Counted from the first letter of the stretch, positions 1 to 9,339 are shown. The stretch: DNA of 64,000 bases from CAXXHQ01 sp963665265 (GCA_963665265.2 OY762224.2:1054001-1118000), one strand, 5' to 3'. Notes: a model not told the origin generated them from the sequence alone. Numbers and translations: made by a program.

Positions 1-1013
1 ACGCCGCGACCGATTCGGCAGCGAAGGCCGATCACGCTGTTTTCGACCACGGCGCCGGTTTCGATTTGCGAGCCGTCGGCGATCAAGCTACGGGTGACGG
101 CAGCGCCGTCGATGCGCGTCGGCGGAAGAAAACGAGCGCGGGTGTAAATCGGCGCCTCGGGCGAAAGGAGGTCGAACGGCGCATTGATTTGCGCCAGATC
201 GAGATTCGCCTCGAAGAACGATTTGATCGTTCCGATGTCTTCCCAATAGCAGTCGGTCAAATGCACTTGCACGCGGCGAGTGCGGATCGAGGCGGGGAAA
301 ACTTCCTTGCCGAAGTCGCGGTAGTCCGTTTTTCGCAGCACGTCGACCAAGGTGTCGCGGTTGAATAAGTAAATCCCCATGTTGGCCAGGCAGGTCCTTC
401 CTCGCGATTGAATGCCCCACGCGTCGATCCAAGCCGGATCGGTGCGAACGTGGTCCAATTCCTCCTGCGTCTTGGGTTTTTCGAGGAATCCGACGACGCG
501 GCCGGCGTCGTCCAATCGCATGATTCCCAAACCGGAGGCTTGATCGGCGTGGACCGGCACGCAACCGATGGTGACGTCGGCGCCGCTTTTGCGGTGCGAC
601 TCCATCATTTGCCGGAAGTCCATCCGGTAAAGTTGATCGCCGGAAAGGATAAGCACATGCTCGACCCCGGGCTGCTCGATCGATCGCAGGTTTTGTCGCA
701 CGGCGTCGGCGGTGCCTTGGTACCAGCCTGCGCCGGTTTCAAGCGTTTGTTGCGCGGCAAGCAATTCGACGAATCCGCCGGCGAAGGAGTCGAAGTTGTA
801 GGTGCGACGAATATGTCGGTGCAAACTGACCGAGTTGAACTGCGTAAGGACGTAACAGCGATTAATGCCGCTATTGATGCAGTTCGACAGGGGAATATCG
901 ATCAGACGGTACTTACCCGCGATTGGAACCGCCGGCTTTGAACGGTATTTCGTTAAGGGGTACAAACGCGTTCCTTGACCGCCGCCCAAAACCAATGCGA
1001 TTGTATTGTGCAT
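1..1013 (-). CDS. glgC: Glucose-1-phosphate adenylyltransferase (3' end cut off by window edge)
   Basis: Makes ADP-glucose from glucose-1-phosphate and ATP, the first committed step of bacterial glycogen synthesis in the cytoplasm. Read on the minus strand from an ATG at 1013, the protein opens with the nucleotidyltransferase signature LVLGGGQGTRLYPLT and continues with SKPAVPIAGKYRLIDIPLSN, both hallmark blocks of the family. Further on come a GTADAVRQN segment, LSGDQLYRMD and a WEDIGTIKSFFEANL block, then the start of the left-handed beta-helix domain (VVENSVIGLRCRIGRG). About 337 codons are visible; the family is usually 410-440 residues, so roughly the last fifth lies outside the window. 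No partner glycogen gene is visible here. Confidence 0.95.
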   Translation of the reverse strand, partial: MHNTIALVLGGGQGTRLYPLTKYRSKPAVPIAGKYRLIDIPLSNCINSGINRCYVLTQFNSVSLHRHIRRTYNFDSFAGGFVELLAAQQTLETGAGWYQGTADAVRQNLRSIEQPGVEHVLILSGDQLYRMDFRQMMESHRKSGADVTIGCVPVHADQASGLGIMRLDDAGRVVGFLEKPKTQEELDHVRTDPAWIDAWGIQSRGRTCLANMGIYLFNRDTLVDVLRKTDYRDFGKEVFPASIRTRRVQVHLTDCYWEDIGTIKSFFEANLDLAQINAPFDLLSPEAPIYTRARFLPPTRIDGAAVTRSLIADGSQIETGAVVENSVIGLRCRIGRG

Positions 1014-1676
1014 ACACGACCTCTGAGATCAAAGATGTCCGTAATACGCTCGGCGCGACGCCGGTTGACGATCGGGAATCCCAGACGGATTTCCTCGATC
1101 GCGAGACGAGTTTGGACCTTCGTCGCCGGAGCGCCTTTAGTCTAGCGAAGGGCGGTTCGAAAGTGAATCCTTCTTTGCGTCCAAAAGGGGGTCTTAAAGC
1201 GATTTATGTTGAACGATCGCAATGCGCCTGCAAAACATGCCGTACCCGTGAAGGGGGGACGTTGTGAAGCGATTGTATCGTCTGGCGCGCGAAGTCTTAA
1301 TAAACCCGATACGCCGCTTGTCGCGCCTATGCGTTTCGTATCTGGCGTAGTAAAGAGTCATGGATAAACGTTTCTGCCTTCTGTGAGGATTCTGCATGCT
1401 GTGTGTAGCACGTAAGTTCTTTTGGCTTCTTATTTTATCAAGCATTCCTAGAGTTCAGACGATACGGCATTTAGTGGAAAGTCGGGTTCTGTGCATCGAA
1501 AGGCAATGAACCTAAAAACGCATTGAAACGGGAATGGGAATTACCGGGGTTTCTTGTTTCAAACGGCATTTCCGCGTTGTAGTGGCGACGATTGCCCCGG
1601 CGTTGATGGATGCAGGGATCCGTCGTTAAGCGATTTTTGATAAGGATTAGCCTCTTTTCGCGAAGGATGCGAAAAT
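1014..1676. other. Gene-free stretch between glgC and the porin-like gene
   Basis: This 660-base stretch separates divergent genes and presumably holds both promoters. I see no convincing coding region, RNA gene or clear hairpin in it. A 28-codon GTG-started frame at 1264 has a G-rich stretch ahead of it but no other support. A GAAGGA element just before 1677 is the ribosome binding site of the next gene. Confidence 0.4.
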
Positions 1677-3266
1677 ATGAGCGGAAGAAGAATGCTTCTT
1701 GCGGCCTTAGTTCTAGCGGGCGGAATAGATTTTTTCTCCGTTTCTCCACGAACGGTTCTTTGGGCGTCTGACGATCCGGTCATCGACCGGATGAATCAGC
1801 TTGAGTCGGAGACCCAAGCGCTGCGCGCCGAGTTGGATCGGTTGCGTCAACCGGCTCCAGTTCAGCAGCCGATGGTTCAGCAAGACGCGCCAGTCGCTCG
1901 AGTAAGCGAAGCGCAAGCGGCGACTTCGGCTCCCATTGCGAACAATACGCTCGCCGCCTTGCCTGAACCGGCCGTCGCTCCGGCAGCGCCTGCCCAGCAA
2001 CCGGCCCCCGCCGAGCAAAACGCCGCCGCTCCGGCGCCGACCGTGCAGCCGATTCCGCCCGAGGCCACGCTTGCCGCTCCCGCATCGACCGCGTCTCTGA
2101 GCGTGCCCCCCGCTTCCCAAGACGAATACTACTCGATGGACGAAATCCGCGCCGAGATGAAAAAGCTCGTCTGGAAAAAGGGGGACTTCACCGTCACGCC
2201 CTACGGCACAATTTGGACCTCCATGAGCTTTGAGTCGCAACGCACGAATAACGGCTATTACACGATCTACGCCTATTCGCCCCAAGATCAGTCGCAAGCG
2301 ACGAATCATTTCGACATGAAATCGACTCGTTTGGGGTTAGATTTACTCGGTCCTCGGATACCGTATTTCGATTGCGCGCAAAGCGGCGGAAAAGTGGAAA
2401 TCGACTTCCAGGGAACGCCTTTAGCCGAAAATAAAGCCGGCCTCTTATTGCGCCACGCCTATTGGGAAGTGAAGAACGAAGAGTTTCGCTTGCTTGCCGG
2501 CCAAACGTGGGACGTCATGTCGCCGTTGAACCCGTCCGTGTTGCAATACGCTCCGTTACTCGGAGCCGGTAACATGGGTTATCGCCGCGCTCAGCTCCGC
2601 CTTGATCGATTCTATGCCTATTCCGACGTCTTCATGATCACGGCTCAATCCTCGCTGAACGCTACGGTCGTCACCGACACCGCGACGGGCGTTACGACCG
2701 ACCACTCCGATTATCCGACGCTTGAAGGACGTTTGGCCGCCACCATCGGCGAGCGAGGCAAAGGTTGCTTCCCGGCCATATTCGGCGTGTCGAGCCACTT
2801 CGGCGACGTTCGCTATTCGTTCACCAGCGTTCCCGCCGCCAAGGATCAGCACTTCAAGACTTGGTCAATCAACGCGGATATGGTCCTTCCGATCACTTCG
2901 ACCTTCGGTTTCCAAGGCGAGTGGTTCACTGGCGAAAACCTCAGCGCTTTCACGGGCGGCATCCTTCAAGGCGTCAATATGGTCACCCGCGAAGGCATCT
3001 ACTCGACGGGCGGCTGGATCGAAACTTACTACGATTGGACGCCTCGAACCCACTTCCACGTCGGTTACGGTCTTGACGATCCGCTCGACTCGGATATTTC
3101 GACGGGCGGAAGAACCTATAACCAAGCCATTTATGCAAACGCCACCTACGACCTCACGAAACAGTTTCAGGTCGGATTTGAATACAGCAATTGGCAAACG
3201 GTTTACAAAGGAATGTTGCCCGGTAATTCCGACCGCTTTGAAATCGTCGCGAAGTACGGTTTCTAG
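1677..3266 (+). CDS. Putative outer-membrane porin-like beta-barrel protein
   Basis: A 529-residue exported protein. It has a signal peptide (about residues 1-31), a short coiled coil (about 33-60, VIDRMNQLESETQALRAEL), a linker of about 80 residues very rich in Pro, Ala and Gln, then a long domain of alternating aromatic and polar strands ending in KYGF. A terminal aromatic residue is the usual outer-membrane barrel assembly signal. A coiled coil followed by a barrel resembles the large porin-like families of planctomycetes; the coiled coil may contact peptidoglycan or trimerise. GAAGGA lies ahead of the ATG, and a strong terminator follows the gene. The transported substrate cannot be inferred. 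The family call rests on architecture, not on a named motif. Confidence 0.7.
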   Translation: MSGRRMLLAALVLAGGIDFFSVSPRTVLWASDDPVIDRMNQLESETQALRAELDRLRQPAPVQQPMVQQDAPVARVSEAQAATSAPIANNTLAALPEPAVAPAAPAQQPAPAEQNAAAPAPTVQPIPPEATLAAPASTASLSVPPASQDEYYSMDEIRAEMKKLVWKKGDFTVTPYGTIWTSMSFESQRTNNGYYTIYAYSPQDQSQATNHFDMKSTRLGLDLLGPRIPYFDCAQSGGKVEIDFQGTPLAENKAGLLLRHAYWEVKNEEFRLLAGQTWDVMSPLNPSVLQYAPLLGAGNMGYRRAQLRLDRFYAYSDVFMITAQSSLNATVVTDTATGVTTDHSDYPTLEGRLAATIGERGKGCFPAIFGVSSHFGDVRYSFTSVPAAKDQHFKTWSINADMVLPITSTFGFQGEWFTGENLSAFTGGILQGVNMVTREGIYSTGGWIETYYDWTPRTHFHVGYGLDDPLDSDISTGGRTYNQAIYANATYDLTKQFQVGFEYSNWQTVYKGMLPGNSDRFEIVAKYGF

Positions 3267-3310
3267 GAACTGCTCGTAATTTAGAATCAACTCCTTTTAA
3301 TATCGCGTAA

Positions 3311-3360
3311 ACGCTTGCCGTCTCGGAACTTGGTATTCCTCCGGACGGCAAGCGTTTTTT
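3311..3360 (+). terminator. Rho-independent terminator of the porin-like gene
   Basis: A 12-base arm (acgcttgccgtc) pairs with its complement (gacggcaagcgt) across a loop of about 19 bases, and six T follow directly. It lies 45 bases after the stop codon. Confidence 0.85.
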
Positions 3361-3732
3361 CTTGCTTCAGCGTTTTCTTCGCTCGGGGCGTCTCTCGGCG
3401 TTTTTCATGCCGAAAACATGACTAAATTAATGGTCTTCAGCGGTCGATTGCGAGCGTCGCCGATCGCTAATCACGGAATGGCCGTCGTATATAACGGCAT
3501 TGTTTTCTTCTCTCCCGTTCAGTGGATCGGGAATGTTTTTGCGGAGACGATCTATTTGCTTAATTCCAAGGAGGTTGCGGCGATTCACGGCGGTCGAATC
3601 GCCTTTTTCTGCGTTTTTAGAAGGTCCGGCATGCCGCTTGCTTTTCTTTTCCTTGGAAACGCCTTCACCCGCAATCGATCGTTGCGGATCAAGTATGGCG
3701 GAACAGAATTCAAACTTTCAAGGAGCTTTTTA
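3361..3732. other. Intergenic region upstream of a small unknown gene
   Basis: The frame of the next gene is open back to 3418, but this upstream part reads like non-coding sequence and has no good ribosome binding site at its first ATG. I treat it as untranslated or promoter DNA. No RNA gene or hairpin stands out. Confidence 0.35.
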
Positions 3733-4068
3733 ATGAACGCAAAATTATTTTCCATCACGACCGACGCCGATTGGATCGTCGCTTCGGAACTGAGTCCGTT
3801 TGCGGCCTCGATAGCCATTTCCCAGGCCGATCCGGTTCTCTTGGCCACCGACGTTGAGTTACGCGCTCTTGCTCAGCGTCAAAGCAAATCGCTGGCGATC
3901 GTGTTGCGATTGCACGAATCGCATCCGTCGTCGCGCGGCGCCGATCAACTCGCCCTTCGCAATTCAAATGATCGTCGATTGAGCGTCGTTCCGGCTTACT
4001 CGTCGGTCAATGATCGAACCGAATTGGCAGGGTTTGAATCGAACTCGCTCGCCTTAGCCGCCTCGTAA
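3733..4068 (+). CDS. Small hypothetical protein
   Basis: An unrecognised 111-residue protein. The ATG at 3733 is preferred over the in-frame ATG at 3418 because AGGAG sits eight bases ahead of it. The start reads MNAKLFSITTDADWIVASEL, and an ALA-rich middle includes LLATDVELRALAQRQ. There is no signal peptide, membrane segment or cysteine motif. It lies upstream of a winged-helix gene and could belong with it functionally, but nothing shows this. It might also be a chance frame. Confidence 0.4.
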   Translation: MNAKLFSITTDADWIVASELSPFAASIAISQADPVLLATDVELRALAQRQSKSLAIVLRLHESHPSSRGADQLALRNSNDRRLSVVPAYSSVNDRTELAGFESNSLALAAS

Positions 4069-4099
4069 AACATCCGCCTTTTTTGTAAGGAACCGAAAG

Positions 4100-4222
4100 A
4101 TGATCGGCAATAATCAAACGACGAACAAGTCAATGCGAAGCCGCACTACCGGAAATATGCGCTGTCGTCGCGTAATGCGACGCATGCGAGGCGGATGTGC
4201 GTCTTCGCTTTGGCTTGCGTGA
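4100..4222 (+). CDS. Possible 40-residue arginine-rich leader ORF
   Basis: A short frame of 40 codons, MIGNNQTTNKSMRSRTTG onward, rich in Arg and Met. An AAGGAA element ends about eight bases before the ATG. It lies in the gap between the small unknown gene and the winged-helix gene, so it could be a leader peptide. No homologue is recognised and it may be spurious. Confidence 0.22.
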   Translation: MIGNNQTTNKSMRSRTTGNMRCRRVMRRMRGGCASSLWLA

Positions 4223-4275
4223 GAATCGATTCGGAGAAACAAACGGTTAAAAATGAAGCAAAAGGGATAGAGAGC

Positions 4276-4695
4276 ATGGCGACAGGATTCTTGGAAAAGG
4301 AGAGCGCCTCGATTTTGAGCGATCCGCATTTCTTAAAAAACGAAGCGAGCGGAACGTCGTTCTTGGCGCTCGATCGACGCGGCTCCGACGACTTGGACGA
4401 AGACAATGTCGACGTTCGGCTCGATCCGGGGAGTCGCGAGGCCTACGTCAACGGGCGAACGGTCATTCTCACCGCGACCGAAAGCAAGATACTACGCGTG
4501 TTTCTCACGCATCCGGGCGAAGCTTTTTCGCGCGAAGGAATGCTGGTCAGCATCCACGAAGGTCCCTTCGCCATTACCGACCGCGCCGTGGACGTGCAGA
4601 TTTTCGGACTTAGAAAGAAGCTTGGCCCGGCCGCCTTCGCGCTCGAAACGGTCCGGGGGATCGGTTACCGCTGGAAGAAATCCGGTTCGAACTGA
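4276..4695 (+). CDS. Winged-helix (OmpR/PhoB-type) DNA-binding protein without receiver domain
   Basis: A 139-residue protein whose C-terminal 95 residues form an OmpR/PhoB-type effector domain. The pattern YVNGRTVILTATESKILRVF, then a recognition helix region TDRAVDVQIFGLRKKLG, then LETVRGIGYRWK, is the classical Trans_reg_C layout. The first 40 residues are acidic and unlike a receiver domain, and no phosphoacceptor Asp block is present. It is therefore a stand-alone DNA-binding effector, or an orphan piece of a response regulator. The frame is open back to 4195; I chose the ATG at 4276 because a purine-rich GGGATAGAGAG element precedes it. The target is unknown. Confidence 0.7.
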   Translation: MATGFLEKESASILSDPHFLKNEASGTSFLALDRRGSDDLDEDNVDVRLDPGSREAYVNGRTVILTATESKILRVFLTHPGEAFSREGMLVSIHEGPFAITDRAVDVQIFGLRKKLGPAAFALETVRGIGYRWKKSGSN

Positions 4696-4703
4696 CGCAT
4701 CCT

Positions 4704-4740
4704 GCGCGGCCAATGCGCCGTTCCTCGAACGGCGCCGCGC
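4704..4740 (+). terminator. Terminator-like GC-rich hairpin after the winged-helix gene
   Basis: An inner stem gcgccgtt/aacggcgc with a five-base loop is enclosed by an outer gcgcgg/ccgcgc stem, nine bases after the stop codon. A second small stem (ccct/gggg) follows. There is no clear T-run, so termination is likely but not certain. Confidence 0.45.
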
Positions 4741-4832
4741 GACCCTGAAATTTCGGGGGTTATTCTTCAGTCGTGCCGCCGCGCATTCCTCGCCGCAACT
4801 CCGTATAATTCTTTTCATACGGAGGTATCTCA

Positions 4833-5141
4833 ATGGTTCTATTAGATTTCAGCATCTTTCCGATCGGAAAGGATGAAAGCGTCAGCAAGTACGTCGCTCG
4901 CTGCATCGACGTGATCGACCGCAGCGGCGTGAATTATCGCAGTCATTCGATGGGAACCACCCTAGAGGGCGAGTACGACGAAGTCATGGCCGTTCTGCGC
5001 GACTGCTATTTGGAGCTGGCTAAAGATTGCGATCGTATCGAATGTATGGTCAAATTGGACTATCGACGCGGTCGGACCGGTCAATTGGACTCGAAAATTG
5101 CCAGCGTCGAACGAAAACTCGGCCGGAATGTGCGAAAATAG
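4833..5141 (+). CDS. MTH1187-family thiamine-binding protein
   Basis: A 102-residue cytoplasmic protein of the MTH1187/YkoF-related (UPF0045) family; members form ferredoxin-like-fold oligomers, and several bind thiamine. Family hallmarks are the start VLLDFSIFPIGKDESVSKYV, the central HSMGTTLEGEYDEVMAVLR block and the late KLDYRRGRTGQL stretch. Length matches the family (about 95-105). A GGAGG site lies seven bases ahead of the ATG. thiL lies 9 kb downstream, but the two are not in one operon. I saw no TPP riboswitch upstream. Confidence 0.85.
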   Translation: MVLLDFSIFPIGKDESVSKYVARCIDVIDRSGVNYRSHSMGTTLEGEYDEVMAVLRDCYLELAKDCDRIECMVKLDYRRGRTGQLDSKIASVERKLGRNVRK

Positions 5142-5153
5142 ACGATTTTCGCA
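5131..5153 (+). repeat. Perfect 9-bp hairpin overlapping the end of the thiamine-binding gene
   Basis: tgcgaaaat and attttcgca form a perfect stem with a five-base loop that spans the stop codon. There is no T-run. It may protect or end the transcript. Confidence 0.4.
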
Positions 5154-5265
5154 GGCCGGGGCTATACTTTGTTCGGACCTAAATCCCGACGAGCAAACGG
5201 TTTTGCTTCGACGCATTTGAGTTGGAGCTTGCTTCGTCCGGCACGGTCTCCAGATAGCGAGAGAC

Positions 5266-6662
5266 ATGAAGTATTCGCCGCTAGAGAACGAATTGCGCGC
5301 CGCCCTGGGAGGCGAGTGCGTGCTGAGCGCCCCGTCAGAGCGCGCGGTCTACGACTGCGACGCCTATACGATGACGCGCGCTCTGCCCGAACTCGTTCTC
5401 TTGCCGGACTCGGCCGAGGAAGTTGCCCTAGCCGTTACAATTTGTCGTCGTCATGGCCGAACGATCGTTCCGCGCGGAGCGGGAACGGGTTTAGCTGGCG
5501 GCTGCGTTCCGCTTGGCTCCGGCGTCGTTCTCTCGTTGGCGAAGCTCAACCGGATTATCGAAATCAATTTGCGCGACCGCATGGCCTAGTCGAAGCGGGA
5601 GTCGTCAACCAACGACTTTCGCGCCGCCTGCAAGGGACCGGCTTCCATTTCGCGCCTGATCCCGCAAGCCAAGTCGCCTGCACGATTGGCGGAAACGTGG
5701 CCACCAACGCCGGCGGCCCGCATACCCTTAAATACGGCGTGACGGCCCAACATATTTTGGGCTTGGAAGTCGTCCTGGCCGACGGCTCGCTCGTCACGTT
5801 CGGACCGGTCGCCGATCCGGGCGAATTGAATTTGCTCGACGTGATCGTCGGCGCCGAGGGAACGCTCGGCATTGTGACGAAGGCGTGGGTTCGATTGACC
5901 CCCGATCCGGAATCGTATTGCACGCTCCGCGCGACGTTCGATTCGTTGGACGCCGCGGCCGGCGTGGCGACCGACGTGATCGCCGCCGGAATCGTTCCCG
6001 CCGCCTTGGAACTGATGGAACGCGGCATCATTCAAGCGGTCGAAGAGGCGTTTCACTTCGGTTTTTCGACCGAAGCAGCGGCGATATTAATTATCGAACT
6101 GGACGGCTCTCCGACGGAGATCGCGCGTCAGCGAGAAAAAATCATCGCTGTTTGCGAGAATCGCGGCGGCGGAGAAATACTGTTCGCCGAATCGGCCGAC
6201 GAGCGGGAAGCGCTCTGGAAATGCCGGAAGTTGGCCGGCGGCGCGAAAGGCCGATTAAGCCCCAGTTATTTAAGCGAGGACATGATTGTTCCTCGCACGA
6301 AATTGCCGGAAATGATTCGGCTTGCCCACGAGATCGGCGCGAAGCACGGATTGCAAGTCGTGACCTTGGCCCATGCCGGCGACGGCAATGCGCACCCGAC
6401 GTTGCTTTTTGACGAACGCGACGAAAAGCAAATCGAGAGCGTGCATGCCGCGGCCCGCGAGACGCTAAAAGCCTGCATCGATTTGGGCGGCAGCGTGACG
6501 GCCGAGCACGGCGTCGGATACGACAAGCTCGAAATGATGTCGGTGCAGTTCGCGGCCGACGATTTGAGCGCCTTTGAACGAGTGCGGAAATCGTTCGACC
6601 CTTACGGAGCGTTGAATCCCGGTAAGGCCGTCCCGGTTATGGGAAAGCGAAACGGAATATGA
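5266..6662 (+). CDS. glcD: Glycolate dehydrogenase FAD-binding subunit GlcD, with an internal frameshift
   Basis: FAD subunit of the membrane-associated GlcDEF complex, which oxidises glycolate to glyoxylate. Residues 1-107 are read in one frame (MKYSPLENELRAALGG, then IVPRGAGTGLAGGCVPLGSG, the FAD-binding loop). That frame ends at the TAG at 5587. The homology continues without loss one frame over (LVEAGVVNQRLSRRLQGTGF, VACTIGGNVATNAGGPH, and the C-terminal TAEHGVGYDKLEMM and FDPYGALNPGKAVP). One missing base near 5584-5588, in a gcc-tag context, explains it exactly; an extra C would restore MALVEAG. With that base the protein would be 465 residues, normal for the family. The end overlaps glcE by four bases (ATGA). 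It is either a real inactivating mutation or an assembly error. Confidence 0.88.
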
Positions 6663-7909
6663 ACGATCGCGACGGACTATCGCTAGAGCGGATCGTCTCG
6701 CCGACAAGCTCGGCCGAGATTGCGGAGATCGTGCGCGCGGCCGTCGCCGTGAATGACGCGATTTATCCGCAAGGGGGCGGCACGCACGCCGCTTGGGCCT
6801 GCCGACCGACGCGGCAAGGAATCGTTCTTGCGACGCAAGGTTTAAACCGCGTCCTCGAACATGCGGCCGACGACATGACCGTCACCGTCGAAGCGGGCGT
6901 CACGCTCGGCGAACTTCAATCGCGCTTGAAGGAAAAGAATCAATGGCTGCCGCTCGACGCTGCCTTCGCCTCGCATGCGACCGTCGGCGGAGCTTTGGCC
7001 GTCGGCGCCAGCGGCCCGCGACGGCTCGGCTACGGAACGCTTCGCGATTACGTTCTCGGCTTAACGGCCGTCGACGGTCTCGGTAAACTATATTCGACCG
7101 GCGGAAGAGTGGTGAAAAACGCGGCGGGGTACAACGTGCATCGGCTTTCGGTCGGCGCCTGGGGAACGCTCGGCGTCATTGCCGAAGCGACGTTCCTCGT
7201 TCGCACCCTGCCCGAATCGAGAATTGCCGTCGCCTTTGATTTGCCGAACGCCGCAGCGTCGGAACGGGCGCTCGAGGAAATCTCGCTCAGCCGATTGCGA
7301 ACCGTCGCCGTCGAATTGCTTTTTGGCGATGAATATGCGACGGTCGCCGAACTTCCGCCGCTGACCGGCGGAGCTTATGCGCGATTGATCGTCGGCTTCG
7401 AAGGGGACGCTTCAGAGACTCCCCGTTTGGTCGAGGCGTTGCGAAACCTTCTTCACGCCGCCCAAGTTGAACAAATCGCGGAATTCGTCGACGACGGGGC
7501 GGAGCGAGTTTGGCGCTCGCTGACGGAATCGACGCGTCATGCCGAGGTTCGCGTTCTGCCGTCGCAAACGATCGACGCCGTCGAAACGCTTCGAACGCTC
7601 GATTCAGAATCGCGGATTGACGCCTCGGCGGGCGACGGCGTATTGAACGTCCGCTTTTCGGCGGAAAAAGCGGCGTCCGACGCCGATCCGGCGGCGTTCG
7701 CCCAATTCATCGTCGAACAAGCTCGACCGGCGATTGAAGCGCTCGGCGGTAATTTGATCGTGCGTGCGGCGCCTAACGGAGCGATCGTCAATGCTTCCGC
7801 ACGATTCGGCGTCGTCGGCGCGACGTTGCCGATCATGCGAGGCCTGAAAGATCGTTTCGATCCGAATCATATTTTGAATCCCGGTAGGTATTTTTTCACC
7901 GACGAGTGA
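6659..7909 (+). CDS. glcE: Glycolate dehydrogenase FAD-binding subunit GlcE
   Basis: A 416-residue second flavin-type subunit of glycolate dehydrogenase. It has a PCMH FAD-binding fold: YPQGGGTHAAWACRP replaces the usual glycine-rich loop, followed by VTVEAGVTLGELQSRLKEKN, then SHATVGGALAVGASGPRRLGYG and GGRVVKNAAGYNVHRL, all typical of GlcE. The C-terminus ends in LKDRFDPNHILNPGRYFF, the standard family ending. It overlaps glcD upstream and glcF downstream by four bases each if glcF starts at its GTG. This points to translational coupling in one operon. Confidence 0.92.
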   Translation: MNDRDGLSLERIVSPTSSAEIAEIVRAAVAVNDAIYPQGGGTHAAWACRPTRQGIVLATQGLNRVLEHAADDMTVTVEAGVTLGELQSRLKEKNQWLPLDAAFASHATVGGALAVGASGPRRLGYGTLRDYVLGLTAVDGLGKLYSTGGRVVKNAAGYNVHRLSVGAWGTLGVIAEATFLVRTLPESRIAVAFDLPNAAASERALEEISLSRLRTVAVELLFGDEYATVAELPPLTGGAYARLIVGFEGDASETPRLVEALRNLLHAAQVEQIAEFVDDGAERVWRSLTESTRHAEVRVLPSQTIDAVETLRTLDSESRIDASAGDGVLNVRFSAEKAASDADPAAFAQFIVEQARPAIEALGGNLIVRAAPNGAIVNASARFGVVGATLPIMRGLKDRFDPNHILNPGRYFFTDE

Positions 7910-9339
7910 AGCGACCCAGTATGAGCATTGAACTATTTCCTCGACGAGAAGTGAAAACGCCCGACGTGAAAATCGTCGACGGCGCCGCTCGCCCCGTCTC
8001 GGAAATCTGCGGCAAAGCCGTCGGGAATGATTTCGTCGCCTCGCTCGCCGCCGAGATTCCCGAGGAAATTTATCAGAAGTGCATCCACTGCGGCCTTTGC
8101 ACGTCGAGTTGCCCGACCTACGCGGTCGGCGGAAATGAAAACGACAGCCCTCGCGGCAGGTTGCAACTTATGCGTTCCGCCGCCGAAGGACGAGAGGAAG
8201 TCGTCGGTCGCATGAAGCGGCATGTCGAGTTGTGCCTCGATTGCCGGGCGTGCGAAACGGCCTGCCCGTCGGGCGTGGAATACAGCCGCGTCATCGAACC
8301 GTTTCGCCGCGCCGTGCTCGAACAAATCTCGCCGATCGAAGAACGTCAAGATTGGTTCCGTAAATGGGTCGTTCTTGGCGTTTTACCGTATCCCGAGCGT
8401 CTGCGAAAACTGCTCGCTCCCGTTCGGCTTTTGCAGCATTTGGGCGCATGGGAATACGTCGAACGGCTTGGCCTGCTGAAACTTTTGCCGGGCCGATTGG
8501 GGCGTTTAGCGTCGCTGCTTCCGCCGCCGATGAAGCAAGGGCCTCGTTTGCCGCGATTCTTGCCGGCCGTCGGTCGCAAGCGAGCCCGCATCGCTTTTTT
8601 CACCGGATGCGCGGCCGATGCGCTAATGCGAAACGTTCATTGGGCCACGCTCCGCGTTCTTCAAGAAAACGGCTGCGATATTTTTATTCCGACCGAACAA
8701 GTATGTTGCGGCGCGATGCACCATCACGCCGGCGATAGCTTGGGCGCGCGACATTTGGCCGATCAGAATCTGGTCGCCTTCGAGTTGGATCGCTTCGACG
8801 CCATCGTCGTCAACCACGCCGGCTGCGGCGCCATGCTGAAAGAATACGGTCGGCATTGGAAGGACGGTTTGCAACCGCACCGTCAAAAATTCGCCGAGAA
8901 GGTTCGCGACGTCCACGAATTTCTAGACGATCTCGGCTTCCTGGCTCCCAGCGGTCGTCTGCGCATGACCGTCACCTATCACGACGCATGTCATTTGGCA
9001 CATGCGCAGAAAATCACTTCCGCGCCTCGCAAGCTCCTCTCGAAAGTTCCCGAGTTGGAAATTATTGAAATGCCCGAGTCGGACATGTGTTGCGGTTCGG
9101 CGGGCGTTTACAATTTGAACGAAGCCGCGATGGCCGACAAACTCGCGTCGCGGAAAATCGATAACATTCTTTCGACCGGCGCCTCCGCCGTTCTCGCCGC
9201 CAACGTCGGCTGCTTGTTGCAGATCGACCGCGAGCTTCGTGCCCGAAACGTCAGCCTCCCGGCCTTACACCCGATGGAGCTCCTCGATTGGAGCTATCGC
9301 GAAGAAAGCCCCGTGGGCGTCTTCGGCGGTCGACGCTAA
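7906..9339 (+). CDS. glcF: Glycolate dehydrogenase iron-sulfur subunit GlcF
   Basis: A 477-residue iron-sulfur subunit that passes electrons from GlcDE towards the quinone pool. Two 4Fe-4S motifs are visible: C59-x2-C62-x2-C65-x3-C69 (KCIHCGLCTSSCP) and C110-x2-C113-x2-C116-x3-C120 (CLDCRACETACP). Two CCG domains follow, one containing FFTGCAADALMRNV and EQVCCGAMHHHAGD, the other TYHDACHLAHAQ and MCCGSAGVYN. The GTG at 7906 overlaps the glcE stop by four bases, while an ATG at 7921 is the other candidate; neither has a strong ribosome binding site, so the true start may be five codons later. The complex usually serves in recycling of 2-phosphoglycolate. Confidence 0.93.
   Translation: MKRPSMSIELFPRREVKTPDVKIVDGAARPVSEICGKAVGNDFVASLAAEIPEEIYQKCIHCGLCTSSCPTYAVGGNENDSPRGRLQLMRSAAEGREEVVGRMKRHVELCLDCRACETACPSGVEYSRVIEPFRRAVLEQISPIEERQDWFRKWVVLGVLPYPERLRKLLAPVRLLQHLGAWEYVERLGLLKLLPGRLGRLASLLPPPMKQGPRLPRFLPAVGRKRARIAFFTGCAADALMRNVHWATLRVLQENGCDIFIPTEQVCCGAMHHHAGDSLGARHLADQNLVAFELDRFDAIVVNHAGCGAMLKEYGRHWKDGLQPHRQKFAEKVRDVHEFLDDLGFLAPSGRLRMTVTYHDACHLAHAQKITSAPRKLLSKVPELEIIEMPESDMCCGSAGVYNLNEAAMADKLASRKIDNILSTGASAVLAANVGCLLQIDRELRARNVSLPALHPMELLDWSYREESPVGVFGGRR

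Noticed and set aside
88..564. 158-codon minus-strand frame inside glgC
   Set aside because: It lies in another frame of the clearly homologous glgC coding sequence and is Arg-rich, a typical shadow.
1264..1350. 28-codon GTG-started frame after a G-run
   Set aside because: Too short, with a G-run that is not a proper Shine-Dalgarno sequence and no supporting motif.
1713..2309. 198-codon minus-strand frame opposite the porin-like gene
   Set aside because: It is antisense to a gene with a signal peptide and barrel pattern, and its own composition (Arg, Gly) shows no family match.
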